NCBI RefSeq assembly: GCF_900108335.1
Contig: NZ_FNVT01000002.1
Location: 248,001-312,000 of the forward strand
Direction: 5' to 3'
DNA from: Nonomuraea solani
GTDB taxonomy: Bacteria; Actinomycetota; Actinomycetes; Streptosporangiales; Streptosporangiaceae
DNA length: 64,000 nucleotides
A program made the translations under genes and the position numbers. Below are positions 27,330 to 37,117 of the stretch, piece after piece (the first letter of the stretch is position 1; each line of letters opens with the position of its first letter). The notes beneath the pieces are model-generated. The model made no database searches, was not told the origin of the DNA, and was given only the letters and a program-made list of their open reading frames with translations.

Positions 27330-27416
27330 CCGGGACTGAGTTTGGCTGGATTGCGCGCCACCGCCGTGACGTCATGACCGGTGGCGATGGCTTGGGCCAG
27401 AACGTGCTGCCCGATA
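27330..27416 (-). pseudogene. Fragment of an NAD(P)-binding Rossmann gene
   Basis: The minus strand reads RIGQHVLAQAIATGHDVTAV then ARNPAKLSP, the typical second part of a Rossmann beta-alpha-beta unit in NmrA or SDR-type proteins. No start codon, glycine motif or downstream part is present. The rest of the 27182-27551 gap holds nothing recognisable. Confidence 0.5.
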
Positions 27417-27551
27417 CGGTCGGTCGGTCCGAATCCTTTGCGTGCATCGTGGTCTGCAGGTAGGCGAACGTGGTGGACCCAGTCGTGCGGCCTCGGCCAG
27501 GCGGGCCATGGCCGGGGCCGGTAGCGGTGCCATATCCGGTCTCCGGACGGA

Positions 27552-28370
27552 CTATTTGAAGGCCGCGATGTTGCGCACCGCCCACTCGGCGAAGGCGCGG
27601 GGTGGACGGCCGAGGATCCGCTCGACGTCGGGGCTCACCCGCTGCTCGGCGGCGGACGGTGCGCCGAGGGCGCCGAGGGTGGCCTCAACGACCGGTTCGG
27701 GCATGTATGCCAGCATCTGGTTCCGCGCCTCCGCGCGGCTTTGCTCAATGAACCTCACCGACTCGCCCAAGGCGTCCCCGATCGCCGTGGCCTGCTGCCG
27801 GGGTGAGACCGGTGCCGGTCCGGTCAGCGTGTAGATGTTGCCCTCGTGGCCCGGCTCGCGCAGAGCGACGGCGGCGACCTCGGCGATGTCGGCCGGGTCG
27901 ATGGCCGGGACCGCGACGGCGCCGAACGGCGCCCGGACCACCCGGTGCGCGCGGACCGAATCGGCCCACTGGAACGCGTTGGAGTCGAAGTTGCCCGGCC
28001 GCAACATCGTCCATTCCAGACCCGACCGCTTGACGGCATCTTCCAGATGCGAGGGGTGGCGTTGCGTTCCTACACCATGGGAGGACAGCAACACGACCCG
28101 CCGGACGCCGGCCGTCCGCGCGACGTTCATGACGTCACCGAGATCGCCGTTCGCCATGAAGTCGGGGGAGGTCAGCACGAACAGCGCTTCGGCTCCTTGG
28201 AGGGCGGGCTTGAGACTCTCCGGCTCGGCCAGGTCGGCCTGCTGGTGCCGCACCCCCACCGGCACGTCTGAGATCCTTCGTGACACCGCCGTCACCTGCT
28301 CGCCGGCCGCGACAAGCGCCTGCACGAGCGGCCGCCCGACGTTGCCCGTGGCTCCGGTCACCACAATCAT
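27552..28370 (-). CDS. NmrA-type NAD(P)H-binding protein
   Basis: The 272-residue atypical SDR starts at ATG 28370 behind GGGAGTG. It has the glycine motif MIVVTGATGNVGRPLVQALV, VTAVSRR (NADP-type Arg), GAEALFVLTSP, RRVVLLSSHGVGTQ and EWTMLRPGNFDSNAFQWADS. It lacks the classical YxxxK, as in NmrA/QOR2-like proteins that reduce quinones or sense redox state. The divergent HxlR-family gene 100 bases away is the usual companion and regulator of such genes. Confidence 0.88.
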   Translation of the reverse strand: MIVVTGATGNVGRPLVQALVAAGEQVTAVSRRISDVPVGVRHQQADLAEPESLKPALQGAEALFVLTSPDFMANGDLGDVMNVARTAGVRRVVLLSSHGVGTQRHPSHLEDAVKRSGLEWTMLRPGNFDSNAFQWADSVRAHRVVRAPFGAVAVPAIDPADIAEVAAVALREPGHEGNIYTLTGPAPVSPRQQATAIGDALGESVRFIEQSRAEARNQMLAYMPEPVVEATLGALGAPSAAEQRVSPDVERILGRPPRAFAEWAVRNIAAFK

Positions 28371-28413
28371 GTTCACTCCCAGTTGTCGACGCCCTTTGTG
28401 GACTCGATGGAAG

Positions 28414-28441
28414 CTACTGGTGCCGAGATAGTAGGTACCTA
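28414..28441. promoter_or_regulatory. Probable HxlR operator region
   Basis: CTACT (28414-28418) and AGTAG (28430-28434) form an inverted repeat with 11 bases between, overlapped by the 10-bp palindrome TAGGTACCTA (28432-28441). HxlR-family regulators such as YodB bind TACT/AGTA-type inverted repeats. The location in the gap between the divergent NmrA-type and HxlR genes fits. Confidence 0.5.
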
Positions 28442-28470
28442 GACGAAAGTAATAGGAGGAAGGACTCATT

Positions 28471-28875
28471 GTGACCAGCGACACAGCCTGAACGACCCCT
28501 GTCGACGTCGCCCCGGAACAGGCGTGCCCGATCGCCCCGGTGGTCGGCATCGTCTTCAGCCGCTGGACCACTCCCATCCTTTGGGTGCTCAATGAACACG
28601 GGCGGCATCGGTTCGTGGAGCTGGAACGCCGTATCACCACGATCACGCCCAAAGTGCTGACCGAACGGCTACGGCAACTGGAACGCGACGGACTCGTCGT
28701 GCGCACCTACCACCCCGAGGTTCCGCCGCGGGTGGAGTACGAGATCAGCGAATTGGGACGAAGCCTGGCGCCGCTGTTCGCAGCACTCGGCGAGTGGTCG
28801 ATCAACCTGGGCAAGGTCGAGCAGGCCCGGCAGGACTACGATGCCAGGGAACCGGTCCGCAGCCGCCGAACCTGA
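28471..28875 (+). pseudogene. HxlR-family regulator with an early in-frame TGA
   Basis: A strong ribosome-binding site (ATAGGAGGA) precedes GTG 28471, which reads VTSDTA and then TGA at 28489. The same frame continues as a complete HxlR protein: APEQACPIAPVVGIVFSRWT, HRFVELERRITTITPKVLTE, RLRQLERDGLVVRTYHPEVP, EYEISELGRSLAPLFAALGE. The conserved N-terminal Cys (QACPI) used for redox sensing lies after the stop. Translation could restart at GTG 28540, but that would lose this Cys and the first helix. It is therefore either a recent pseudogene or a sequencing error. Confidence 0.7.
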
Positions 28876-28939
28876 CCCGATGGGTTCACCGGAACATGGG
28901 CTGGCGCAGAATGCGCGCCAACGTGACTACGGCCGGCGG

Positions 28940-29341
28940 CTAGGATTCGGCGGTCGGGGAGGGCACCGGAATGCTGTATTCAGCCATGTGAGTGATGGCC
29001 CCGGCCTGGACATCGAACACCTGCACCCAGTCACTGGTCACCGCGATGCCCTGTTGTTTCAGGCGCGCGGTCTCCGACCCCTGGACGACCACCGTTGTGG
29101 CGCTCGGCAGGATGCGGTGGACGGAGAAGTCCTGCAGGTCAGCCTGTTGGGATATGTCCATCAAGAACGAGCGGACCTCGGCCTTCCCGCGCCGCGTGAG
29201 TCGTTGGGGGGACGGCCCGCCGCTGAGGTAGGTGTACTGGACGTCGTCGGCCAGCACGAGTTCCACCGCCCCGAAGTCACCCGCGAGGAAGGCGTCGTAC
29301 AGGGCGGTCACGGCTTCTTGTGGGGAACGCTCGACACTCAT
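28940..29341 (-). CDS. SnoaL-like (NTF2-fold) protein
   Basis: The 133-residue protein has a cone-shaped alpha+beta NTF2 fold: AVTALYDAFLAGDFGAVELV, LADDVQYTYLSGGPSPQRLT, GKAEVRSFLMDI, VVVQGSETARLKQQGIAVTS, DWVQVFDVQAGAITHMAEYS. The start is ATG 29341 with GAAGGAG upstream. It is the third gene of an operon with a TetR regulator and an FAD monooxygenase (11-base gap), so it may act on the same substrate, for example as an isomerase or dehydratase. Confidence 0.85.
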   Translation of the reverse strand: MSVERSPQEAVTALYDAFLAGDFGAVELVLADDVQYTYLSGGPSPQRLTRRGKAEVRSFLMDISQQADLQDFSVHRILPSATTVVVQGSETARLKQQGIAVTSDWVQVFDVQAGAITHMAEYSIPVPSPTAES

Positions 29342-29352
29342 GTTCGTCTCCT

Positions 29353-30849
29353 TCATGTGGTCGGGGTGTGGTTGTGGGCCGGTCCGCACCACCGGGATAA
29401 CGCGGTGCGGACCTCGTCGGGATGATCTTTGGTGCCCTCGTCTGCGGCCCAGGCGACGTATCCGTCGGGTCTGACCAGCATCACCGCCGGGATCGCGGAG
29501 TCCGCTGTCTCGGCCAGGCGCGCGGTGTCGAGACGATCGGCCCGGTCGCCGGTGTCCAGTGGCTTGGTGTCGCCGCGCTGGACCAGCAGGAACCGGCCGG
29601 GGCGCAGTGCCTCGTACAGGCGACCGGTGGATAGCGGGGCATCGGCGACTCGGCGGCCTTCCCAGGCGTGCGCGTGGCCGGGGTCTTGCGGTGGATAGGC
29701 GATGGACAGGCCCGCCACGCGTCGGCGCAGCGTGTCGCTGATCGCGGGTATGGCGAGCGCGCCTCGCGCCAGGAAGGGGCGGATGGCCCGGATGGGGGCC
29801 GGAGCCACGCTGATGCGCTGGAGCAGGTCGGTGAGGCGCAGGGCGGCCGCACCGACGGGATGGCGTTCGGGGTGGTAGGAGTCCAGCAGCCAGGGCGCGG
29901 CCCAGCCGTGGACCGCGGCGGCGATCTTCCAGCCCAGGTTCATCGCGTCCTGGATGCCGGTGTTCATACCGAGGGCGCCGAGCGGAGAGTGAACGTGGGC
30001 GGCATCGCCGGCCAGGAACACGCGCCCCTTGCGGTAGGCGTCCGCCTGGCGGCGCTCACTGCGGAAGCGGGTCGACCATCGCATTTCACGCACGCCGAGG
30101 TCGTGACCCGCCAGCCGGTTCAGCGACGCGGCCACCTCCTCGATGCCTAAAGGCTCGTCGAGCGGCACATCCTGGCGCCGGCGGTCCCAGATGACCGCGC
30201 GTACCCAGCCGTCGCCGAAGGGCGGCATCAACACCATGCCGTCCCGTCCCACGAAGGTCCGCACAGCCATCACGTCGGCGTCGGCCAGGCGGAGATCGGC
30301 GAGCAGGATGTGCGTGGCGTAGGTGGACCCGGAGAACCCCACGCCCATGCTCCGCCTGACCTGGCTGTGGGCACCGTCGCAGCCGACCACGTAGCCGGCC
30401 CGCTCCGTTCGCGTGCCGTCAGCTCCTTCGATGGTCGCCTCGACGCCGTCGCCGTCTTCCCGCACGTCGACGACCTTGGCACCGCGTACGATCTCCACTC
30501 CCAGCGCGCGGGCCCGTTCGGTCAGCATGGCCTCGGTACGTGCCTGCGCGACGATCAGGACGTAGGGGAACCGGCTTTCCGGGTGCCGCATCGGCAGCCG
30601 TACCGATGCCCGGCCGAAGGTGGGCCGGATCTCGGCGACCTGGATTCCCTGCGTCACCAGCGGGTCGGCGAGCCCGCGCATGTCGAGCTGTTCCAGTGTC
30701 CGCGCGTGCACCCCGAAGGCGCGGGTGAGGTTCGACTCCTGCGCGCGTTGCTCCACGACACGGCATGCGACGCCCCGAAGGGCCAGTTCGGCCGCCAGCA
30801 TAAGCCCGGTGGGGCCCGCGCCTGCCACGAGAACCTGGGTGTCAGTCAT
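29353..30849 (-). CDS. FAD-dependent aromatic monooxygenase
   Basis: The 498-residue flavoprotein hydroxylase is of the PHBH/MhpA/PgaE type. It has a GxGxxG motif for FAD (QVLVAGAGPTGLMLAAELAL), the DG motif (YVVGCDGAHSQVRRSMG) and the GD motif (GRVFLAGDAAHVHSPLGALG). A C-terminal thioredoxin-like domain ends with RFLLVQRGDTKPL and VMLVRPDGYVAWAADEG. Such enzymes add one O atom to phenols or polyketides using NAD(P)H. The ATG overlaps the end of the TetR gene by eight bases, so the genes are translationally coupled. The TetR protein probably senses the substrate. Confidence 0.92.
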   Translation of the reverse strand: MTDTQVLVAGAGPTGLMLAAELALRGVACRVVEQRAQESNLTRAFGVHARTLEQLDMRGLADPLVTQGIQVAEIRPTFGRASVRLPMRHPESRFPYVLIVAQARTEAMLTERARALGVEIVRGAKVVDVREDGDGVEATIEGADGTRTERAGYVVGCDGAHSQVRRSMGVGFSGSTYATHILLADLRLADADVMAVRTFVGRDGMVLMPPFGDGWVRAVIWDRRRQDVPLDEPLGIEEVAASLNRLAGHDLGVREMRWSTRFRSERRQADAYRKGRVFLAGDAAHVHSPLGALGMNTGIQDAMNLGWKIAAAVHGWAAPWLLDSYHPERHPVGAAALRLTDLLQRISVAPAPIRAIRPFLARGALAIPAISDTLRRRVAGLSIAYPPQDPGHAHAWEGRRVADAPLSTGRLYEALRPGRFLLVQRGDTKPLDTGDRADRLDTARLAETADSAIPAVMLVRPDGYVAWAADEGTKDHPDEVRTALSRWCGPAHNHTPTT

Positions 30850-31537
30850 GGTCGTCTCCCGAGTCGGTCGAAACGGCTGTCGGCTTTGCCGAGGTGGGCA
30901 GCACCCGGGCGATGAAGAATTCGGCATGGGCCAGCACGAGCTCGTGTCCGGCCCGCTGCGTGTCCGGGTCGGCTTCGGCGTGCAGGTACAGCAGCCGGAC
31001 GAACGCGGCCGGTGCGAACAGCTCCCATGCGAGCTGGTCGGGCCTGCCGCGGTCGGGCGGGATGAGGCCGGCGCCGATCCAGTGGGCGATCAGGTGGCTC
31101 ATCTCCTCCTGGGCGGTCTTGAACGTTGAGATCACCTGAAGGTGGCTGTCGCCGATGGCCCTGACCAGGACGCTGGTCAGCAGGCGGTTGCGGGGCTCTG
31201 TCCAGGCGGTCACCAGGTTCCTGGCCAGGGCGCGCAGGAAGGCGGCGGGATCGTGTGCCGCCAGCGCGGGATCCACCTGTGCGCGCTGGCTTTCGAACAG
31301 CCCGACGCCGGCCTGGAACAGCACCTCCTCGAAGATCGCCTGCTTGTTCGCGAAATGCCGGTACAGGACGCTTTCGCTCAGCCCGGTGGCCTGGGCGATG
31401 GCGCGTACCGAGGTGCCGCCATAGCCGTGCCGGGCGAACAGGTCCAGCGCCGCTTCGATCAGCGCGCCCTTGGTGTCCTGGGCCTCGGACTTGGGCGGGC
31501 GTCCCGGCCGCCGGGGCCGTTGAGGTTCCGTGCTCAC
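30842..31537 (-). CDS. TetR-family regulator of the monooxygenase operon
   Basis: The 231-residue protein has a TetR HTH at about residues 22-70 (GALIEAALDLFARHGYGGTS, AIAQATGLSESVLYRHFANK) and a ligand-binding C-terminal domain. It starts at GTG 31537 without a clear Shine-Dalgarno; an ATATAT element just upstream suggests a leaderless mRNA. A near-palindromic operator lies 14 bases upstream. It heads the operon with the FAD monooxygenase and the SnoaL-like gene, so it autoregulates and controls both. Confidence 0.9.
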   Translation of the reverse strand: MSTEPQRPRRPGRPPKSEAQDTKGALIEAALDLFARHGYGGTSVRAIAQATGLSESVLYRHFANKQAIFEEVLFQAGVGLFESQRAQVDPALAAHDPAAFLRALARNLVTAWTEPRNRLLTSVLVRAIGDSHLQVISTFKTAQEEMSHLIAHWIGAGLIPPDRGRPDQLAWELFAPAAFVRLLYLHAEADPDTQRAGHELVLAHAEFFIARVLPTSAKPTAVSTDSGDDHD

Positions 31538-31550
31538 GGCTGAAATATAT

Positions 31551-31566
31551 GTGATCGATCGCTTAC
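31551..31566. promoter_or_regulatory. TetR operator candidate
   Basis: GTGATCGATCGCTTAC is a 16-bp imperfect palindrome (six of eight positions match between half-sites) directly upstream of the TetR start. A similar word, GTGATCGTTCAATAAG, occurs in the operator region of the second TetR unit at 42845. Autoregulation is the likely role. Confidence 0.5.
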
Positions 31567-31597
31567 TTTTCTAGCCCATTGCGATCTGTGACTCACA

Positions 31598-31948
31598 TCA
31601 CCGGCTGGTCGGCGGCGCATTTCCGCAGCCGAGGAGGGCCGCCTCGCCTCTGGCGAAGTCTCCGCACCAGGTCCAGATCATGAGCCGCGATGTGGTGATG
31701 GATGTCGGCACAGATGAGGCGTACTTGTTGCCACAATGGACAACAAGGAAAATGGACACCCCGGGTGCGTACTGCAGTCGCGGCTGATAGAGGTGCAGCA
31801 GCATCCGATCGATTGCTTCGACCTCGAAGACCACGTGATCGGACATCACATCGGCGACGGAACGCGGTAGCGTCAGATGAGCTCTAGCCGGACAACTCAG
31901 CCCGCAAAGGTCACCCGAACCGCGATATTCGGGCACATGGACGGGCAC
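31598..31948 (-). CDS. Unrecognised, possibly truncated ORF
   Basis: A 116-residue frame whose middle is protein-like (VVFEVEAIDRMLLHLYQPRL, then FLVVHCGNKYAS). I have a weak impression of a widespread actinomycete family that begins with a VEAIDR-type strand and is normally longer, but I cannot name it. The last 25 residues look random and there is no good ribosome-binding site, so a truncated gene is likely. Confidence 0.35.
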   Translation of the reverse strand: MPVHVPEYRGSGDLCGLSCPARAHLTLPRSVADVMSDHVVFEVEAIDRMLLHLYQPRLQYAPGVSIFLVVHCGNKYASSVPTSITTSRLMIWTWCGDFARGEAALLGCGNAPPTSR

Positions 31949-32018
31949 CCCGGCAGTGGTCGGCTTCGGAAGTCCTTCGGAGGTTGACGTGAGAGTCGAT
32001 CGTGTGGGCGGGCTGGCT

Positions 32019-32342
32019 TCAACGGTCAGCCTTGGTCAGGTATGGGTCGCACATGAAGTCGAGGGAGTCTTCTGGGCTGCCGGTGAACCCAAGCTGGTCT
32101 TCGTAGCCGCCTTTGCGCGCCGAGTAAATGGCCACTCCCCAGCGGTCGGCTGACCTGTCATAGCGCAGGCGCATCGACGGCAGGACATCACCGTCGATCA
32201 ATTTCACGCTGACGTAGCCATACGACGCGCGAAAGCGCACGTAAACCATGGCCAGTTGGGGCCAACTCTTTCTGGCGTGCTCGCGGAGCCGCTGGCGCAG
32301 GAAGGTCTTGGCGGAGGCGGGGATGACGGACATGGCCGCCAT
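32019..32342 (-). CDS. Conserved hypothetical protein, 107 residues
   Basis: The start is placed at ATG 32342 (or 32333), where protein-like sequence begins; upstream codons look random. Recognisable blocks are AKTFLRQRLREHARKSWPQL, VRFRASYGYVSVKLIDGDVL, PSMRLRYDRSADRWGVAIYS and ARKGGYEDQ. These resemble a small uncharacterised actinomycete family with an LRYGGSAHRWGFAIY-type centre. Its function is unknown; it is cytoplasmic with no membrane segment. The end (CDPYLTKADR) may be slightly shortened. Confidence 0.6.
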   Translation of the reverse strand: MAAMSVIPASAKTFLRQRLREHARKSWPQLAMVYVRFRASYGYVSVKLIDGDVLPSMRLRYDRSADRWGVAIYSARKGGYEDQLGFTGSPEDSLDFMCDPYLTKADR

Positions 32343-32695
32343 CTTGCCGGTCAAGCGTGTCGCATGACCACCACCAGCACAGGTCAGGGCTCTGGGAGCG
32401 GCGTCCTGCTGGTGACCGACCCCTGCTATGGTGACAGGCATGATCCAGAAGTTCATCCGTCTTCGTAACAGCTGACGCGGTCTGCCCGCCGGTCGTTCAG
32501 CGACCAGCGCCAGTTGAGGCGACCCCGCAGACAGGTGCCACAGCACAAGCAGCGCACCACAGGGAGCTCGCCCGCCGCCGACCGCCGGCTTCATTTCACG
32601 GCTTGTCCTGCTGCGTTCTCGTCCGGCAGCCGCATGCCGTTCCCCGGCAATGCAGGCATGTTCGCCATGCCTTTCATCGAAACGGACTGTTCTTC

Positions 32696-33568
32696 ATGCG
32701 ATCCATCTCCAACCACTCGTCGTCGCCTACGTTCGTGCTGGTCCACGGCTCCGGCACGAGTTCCTTCATGTGGGCTCCCGTCCAGCGCGAACTGGCGTTG
32801 CTCGGCCACCGCAGCTTCGCCGTCGATCTGCCGGGCCATGGCCTCGACGCGCAGTACCCGCTCGCCTTCCAGGCCCCCCAGGACCTCGACGCGTGGGCGG
32901 CCGAGCCGTCCACGCTGGCCGGGGTCACCCTGCGGGACAACGTCGACGCGGTTGTCGACGTGGTCCGACGCGTGGCGGAGCACGGGCCCGTGGTGCTGGT
33001 GGCGGCCAGCCTCGGCGGCGTCACCATCACCGGTGTGGGCAACGCCATCCCCGAACTGGTGGATCGGCTCGTCTACATCTCCGCCTGGTCGTGCGTGCAA
33101 CGCGCCAACCCGATCGAGTACATGCAGGAGCCGGAGTTCGCCGACAACCTGATGGGCCCGCTGTACGCGTTCAACGTCGGCGACCCCGCACAGCTCGGTG
33201 TCGGCCGGGCCAACTACCGCACCGCAGACGTGGAACTGCTCAACGCGCTCAAGGCCGCGACCCTGGCGGACGTCACCGACGAGCAGTTCCGTGCCTTCCT
33301 CAACATCCTGCAGCCGGACGAGTCGATCGCGGTGATGACGGCCGACGCCCGCGTCGACGCCGGCACCTGGGGCACGATCGCCCGCACCTACATCCGCCTC
33401 ACCGGCGACCGGGCCCTCCCGGTGGCCATGCAGGACAGGCTGATCGCCGAAGCGGACGCCCTGACGCCCGGCAACCCGTACGACGTGCACACCCTGGACA
33501 CCTCACACGTGGGGTTCCTGTTCAGGGCCGATGAGGTGGCCGCCATTCTGGACAAGGCGGCGATCTAG
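32696..33568 (+). CDS. Alpha/beta hydrolase
   Basis: The 290-residue hydrolase has the oxyanion region FVLVHGSGTSSFMWAPVQRE, SFAVDLPGHGLDAQYP, nucleophile elbow VAASLGGVTITG (Ser between Ala-Ala and Leu-Gly-Gly) and a C-terminal His in LDTSHVGFLFRADEVAAIL. The catalytic acid cannot be fixed by eye. The start at ATG 32696 gives the normal family N-terminus, but there is no strong Shine-Dalgarno, and upstream codons are open. Its substrate is unknown; the fold covers esterases and lactonases. It stands alone with a strong terminator after it. Confidence 0.85.
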   Translation: MRSISNHSSSPTFVLVHGSGTSSFMWAPVQRELALLGHRSFAVDLPGHGLDAQYPLAFQAPQDLDAWAAEPSTLAGVTLRDNVDAVVDVVRRVAEHGPVVLVAASLGGVTITGVGNAIPELVDRLVYISAWSCVQRANPIEYMQEPEFADNLMGPLYAFNVGDPAQLGVGRANYRTADVELLNALKAATLADVTDEQFRAFLNILQPDESIAVMTADARVDAGTWGTIARTYIRLTGDRALPVAMQDRLIAEADALTPGNPYDVHTLDTSHVGFLFRADEVAAILDKAAI

Positions 33569-33576
33569 CAAGGCCG

Positions 33577-33611
33577 GGTACGGCTTGGCGGCCGGGCCGC
33601 CAAGCCGTACC
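33577..33611 (+). terminator. Terminator hairpin after the hydrolase gene
   Basis: A perfect 16-bp stem (left arm GGTACGGCTTGGCGGC) with a CGG loop starts eight bases after the hydrolase stop codon. It has no U-run, as is common in high-GC actinomycetes. Confidence 0.85.
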
Positions 33612-33778
33612 GGCAGCAGTTGGCGGACAAGGAACGCTGCAGCAGCCCGTACGGCCACGTGCACGGCGCATGCAACGCATGCCGCAGACCTACCTTGCGC
33701 CTGAATGCCTTGATCCGGCACCCCAGCGAGCATCCACCACGTGGGCCGACTTCCTGCGTTCCAAGGTGTCCACGTTCA

Positions 33779-34434
<656 letters not shown>

Positions 34435-37107
34435 TCACGTCGCCTGTAACTGAGGCGGTCGTCTGGGGGAGGCGAGCTGGGCGAGTAGTGCCGGCATGCG
34501 CTCCGGTTCGATGGGCAAGCCCGCCCGCAGGCTCGCGTACTCCGCGCCGGGTCCGCCGAGCTCGATGAGCTCGCCCCAGCAGTGTTCGAGCTCCTCTCTG
34601 GCCTGCCGAAGCCGGTCGTGGTCGCCCGCGGCCCGCGCGTCCTGGTAGCGCGCTCGGGCCTCCTGCTCGCGCGTCATCAGCGCGTCGTCGCCCGGCGTGG
34701 GAACGGTCTCGCCGAGCAGCTCGCTCAGTGCCCTGGACTTCACCGTGCGGACGACGTGGGCCGCGAGGTCGCCCGGCTCAGGTTGCACGCCGGGCGGCAC
34801 CGGCTGGGTGGCCAGCGTGGCCAGGTGGTCGATCACGAGCTCGGCGGACCTCTCGGCGGCGCCTCGGGCCGCGCCGCGCAGTTCGTCGTCGATGATGGCG
34901 AAGTGCACCGTCTGCAGGTGGTCGAGGGCGGCGATGAGATGACCCGCGGCCGGGTACGGGTCGAGCCGGCGGAGTGCGAGGCCGAGCAGTTCGTGGAACT
35001 GGGCGCTCATCGCGAAACCTCCGCGCTTCTCCGTGCGCTCGATCCACTCCTCGATGACCATGGTGTCGGGGATCTCGACCCTGAAACCGTCCGGCTGGGC
35101 GATGCCGATGATGCCCCGGGCGAGCCGGTCTTGGCCGGGGGCAGGGACGCTCCCGTTGATGAGCTCGCGGAGGATCCAGGGATTGCTCAGGAAGGAGCCG
35201 GGCTGGAAGTGGGCGGCGGTCACCTCGCCGCGCAGGAGCCGGCCGTAGTCGGTGGGGTTGCGTGAGAGGCGCATCTCATGCCTCCCGACGCTGCTCCGGA
35301 TGGTGTCCGCGTCGGCGACGATCGTCTCCACTCCCATCGTCGTCGTGCCGGGCTGGGCGGGTGGCAGGGCGGCGGCCCGCCGTAGGAGCTCTTCGGCGGA
35401 CCGGAGGTCGCCGTAGGAGGCGTGCATCAGTGCGGCGGTCACGGCGATCTCCCGGCGCACCTCGGGGTGCACCCGCTCGTCCGTCGTGGCGCGCAGCACC
35501 CCGGCGTCAGCCTCGGCCAGCGGCACCGTACGCCGCGCGGTCGGCCGTCGGGGATCGACGCCTGGAAAGGTCGTGATGATGTTCACCAGGACCATCGCCT
35601 CCGCGTTGACCGCCCCGGTGTCCCGGTACAGCCGCGCGGCGGTCCAGTACTCCATGACCGACTCCTCGTGGCGGCCGTGCAGGCGGTTGGCCAGCCCGCG
35701 GACGGTGTGGAGATAGCAGCGGTACGCGGCGTAGGTGGAACGCAGGGGCTCTTTGGCCGTCAGCAGCCACGGGTAGGTGCTGTCGGCCAGGTCGAGCAGG
35801 GACAGGGCCTCGTCCGCCCATCTGAGCGCGACGTCCAGCAGCGGCGGGCGGCCCTCGGCTCGCTCGAAGGGCAGCCAGAGCGTGTCGTCGACGTCGCCTA
35901 GAGCCGTCTTCTCACTCTCGTCGGTCATGACCTCCACGAGCTGGAGGGCGGAGTTGGCGTGGATGTTCCACAAGCGCTCGAGCTGCCGAGCCTTGCGCTG
36001 GTGCTCCGGCCGCAGCCGATTGCGGGCGAGGCGGATCCGCTCCATGACACTCAGTGCCCTGCCGAGGTCGTCGGACCAGGCGAGCCGGAGCTGTTCGCGG
36101 CGCAGCCACACGGAGAACAGATAGTGCGCGGCGTCGAGGCGGTCGATGGTGTGGCGGATGGGGACCTCGATCCGGCGTTCGGCGTAGCGCGTGGAGAAGA
36201 GCACGAGGGCGATGGTGGAGCCGATCAGGGCGCCGAGGTCGTCGTGGAAGACGCCCGCCGCCGTCACGCAGAACCAGGCCAGGCCCAGCTCCGCCCCGTA
36301 CAGGCCGGAGAACCTGTCGCGGTTGAGCCGCATGCCCGCGGGGGCCTTGATGAGCGTGACCTTGGCCAGCGAGCCCCTGCCGACCAGCAGGTACACGAAC
36401 TTCACGACCAGCATGGCCGCCGCCACGCACACCGTGCCCAGCACGAATCCCAGCACGCCGGCCGGCCACGTCCGGACGAACCAGGCTCCCGCCGGCCCCA
36501 GGGCGAGCAGCGTCATGCCGAGCAGCCAGATGACCGCGCCCAGCCAGATCTGGCCGCGGTGCCAGCGGGTCAGCCCCGCCGTGGTGACGCCCACCAGGCC
36601 GAAGTGCGGGCGGATCAGCAGCACGTACATGATGAGTAGGGTGATCAGGGCGGTAGGCCACGAGCGGGCGTGCACCCAGAGGGCGGTGATCGGCGCGATC
36701 GGCGCCAGGATGCAGAACGTCTTGGCGATCCGCGCCTTCGCCAGCGGCCAGGGCAGCGCCCCGACGACCCAGCCGGCCAGCAGCGGGATCGTCCACCAGG
36801 ACAGATCGGCGAACGGCATGCCGCCTGTCACCATCGCGGCGCCGGCGGCCAGCGCCGCCAGGCAGCCGAGGAGCCCGAGCGCCAACCCCAGCGCGGCCAC
36901 GCATGTCAGCGCGCCCGGTCCGGCCCGCAACACCGCGGTGTACGGCTCGACGGCCAGCAGGCCGACCAGCGCCCACCACACGACCCGGCCCGGCCGGAAG
37001 GTGGCCACCACCGCACCCTCCTGCCGCACGCGCAGAGCCAGATCGGCGTTGACGAATGTCTTCTCGATGAACTCCGGATACCGGAAGAACCTGAGGTTGA
37101 CACGCAT
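34435..37107 (-). CDS. Cassette A: membrane protein with TPR-like C-terminal half, no CHAT domain
   Basis: The 890-residue protein starts at ATG 37107 behind GGGAGGG. Residues 1-330 hold roughly eight to ten hydrophobic segments (for example WWALVGLLAVEPYTAVL, ALGLALGLLGCLAALAAGAA, ALITLLIMYVLLI). Residues 340-890 are helical and TPR-like (LERLWNIHANSALQLVEVMT, LLDVALRWADEALSLLDLAD, HEESVMEYWTAARLYRDTGA). The end (HVVRTVKSRALSELLG, ELEHCWGELIELGGPGAEYA) resembles the segment that normally leads into a CHAT protease domain, but the chain stops there. A CHAT protease is encoded at the other end of the same operon. A membrane-bound sensor or adaptor is inferred. Confidence 0.75.
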   Translation of the reverse strand: MRVNLRFFRYPEFIEKTFVNADLALRVRQEGAVVATFRPGRVVWWALVGLLAVEPYTAVLRAGPGALTCVAALGLALGLLGCLAALAAGAAMVTGGMPFADLSWWTIPLLAGWVVGALPWPLAKARIAKTFCILAPIAPITALWVHARSWPTALITLLIMYVLLIRPHFGLVGVTTAGLTRWHRGQIWLGAVIWLLGMTLLALGPAGAWFVRTWPAGVLGFVLGTVCVAAAMLVVKFVYLLVGRGSLAKVTLIKAPAGMRLNRDRFSGLYGAELGLAWFCVTAAGVFHDDLGALIGSTIALVLFSTRYAERRIEVPIRHTIDRLDAAHYLFSVWLRREQLRLAWSDDLGRALSVMERIRLARNRLRPEHQRKARQLERLWNIHANSALQLVEVMTDESEKTALGDVDDTLWLPFERAEGRPPLLDVALRWADEALSLLDLADSTYPWLLTAKEPLRSTYAAYRCYLHTVRGLANRLHGRHEESVMEYWTAARLYRDTGAVNAEAMVLVNIITTFPGVDPRRPTARRTVPLAEADAGVLRATTDERVHPEVRREIAVTAALMHASYGDLRSAEELLRRAAALPPAQPGTTTMGVETIVADADTIRSSVGRHEMRLSRNPTDYGRLLRGEVTAAHFQPGSFLSNPWILRELINGSVPAPGQDRLARGIIGIAQPDGFRVEIPDTMVIEEWIERTEKRGGFAMSAQFHELLGLALRRLDPYPAAGHLIAALDHLQTVHFAIIDDELRGAARGAAERSAELVIDHLATLATQPVPPGVQPEPGDLAAHVVRTVKSRALSELLGETVPTPGDDALMTREQEARARYQDARAAGDHDRLRQAREELEHCWGELIELGGPGAEYASLRAGLPIEPERMPALLAQLASPRRPPQLQAT

Positions 37108-37117
37108 GAGTCCCTCC

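Noticed and set aside
28489..28491. TGA read as selenocysteine in the HxlR gene
   Set aside because: No SECIS-like hairpin directly follows, the residue is in a non-conserved N-terminal tail, and HxlR selenoproteins are not known.
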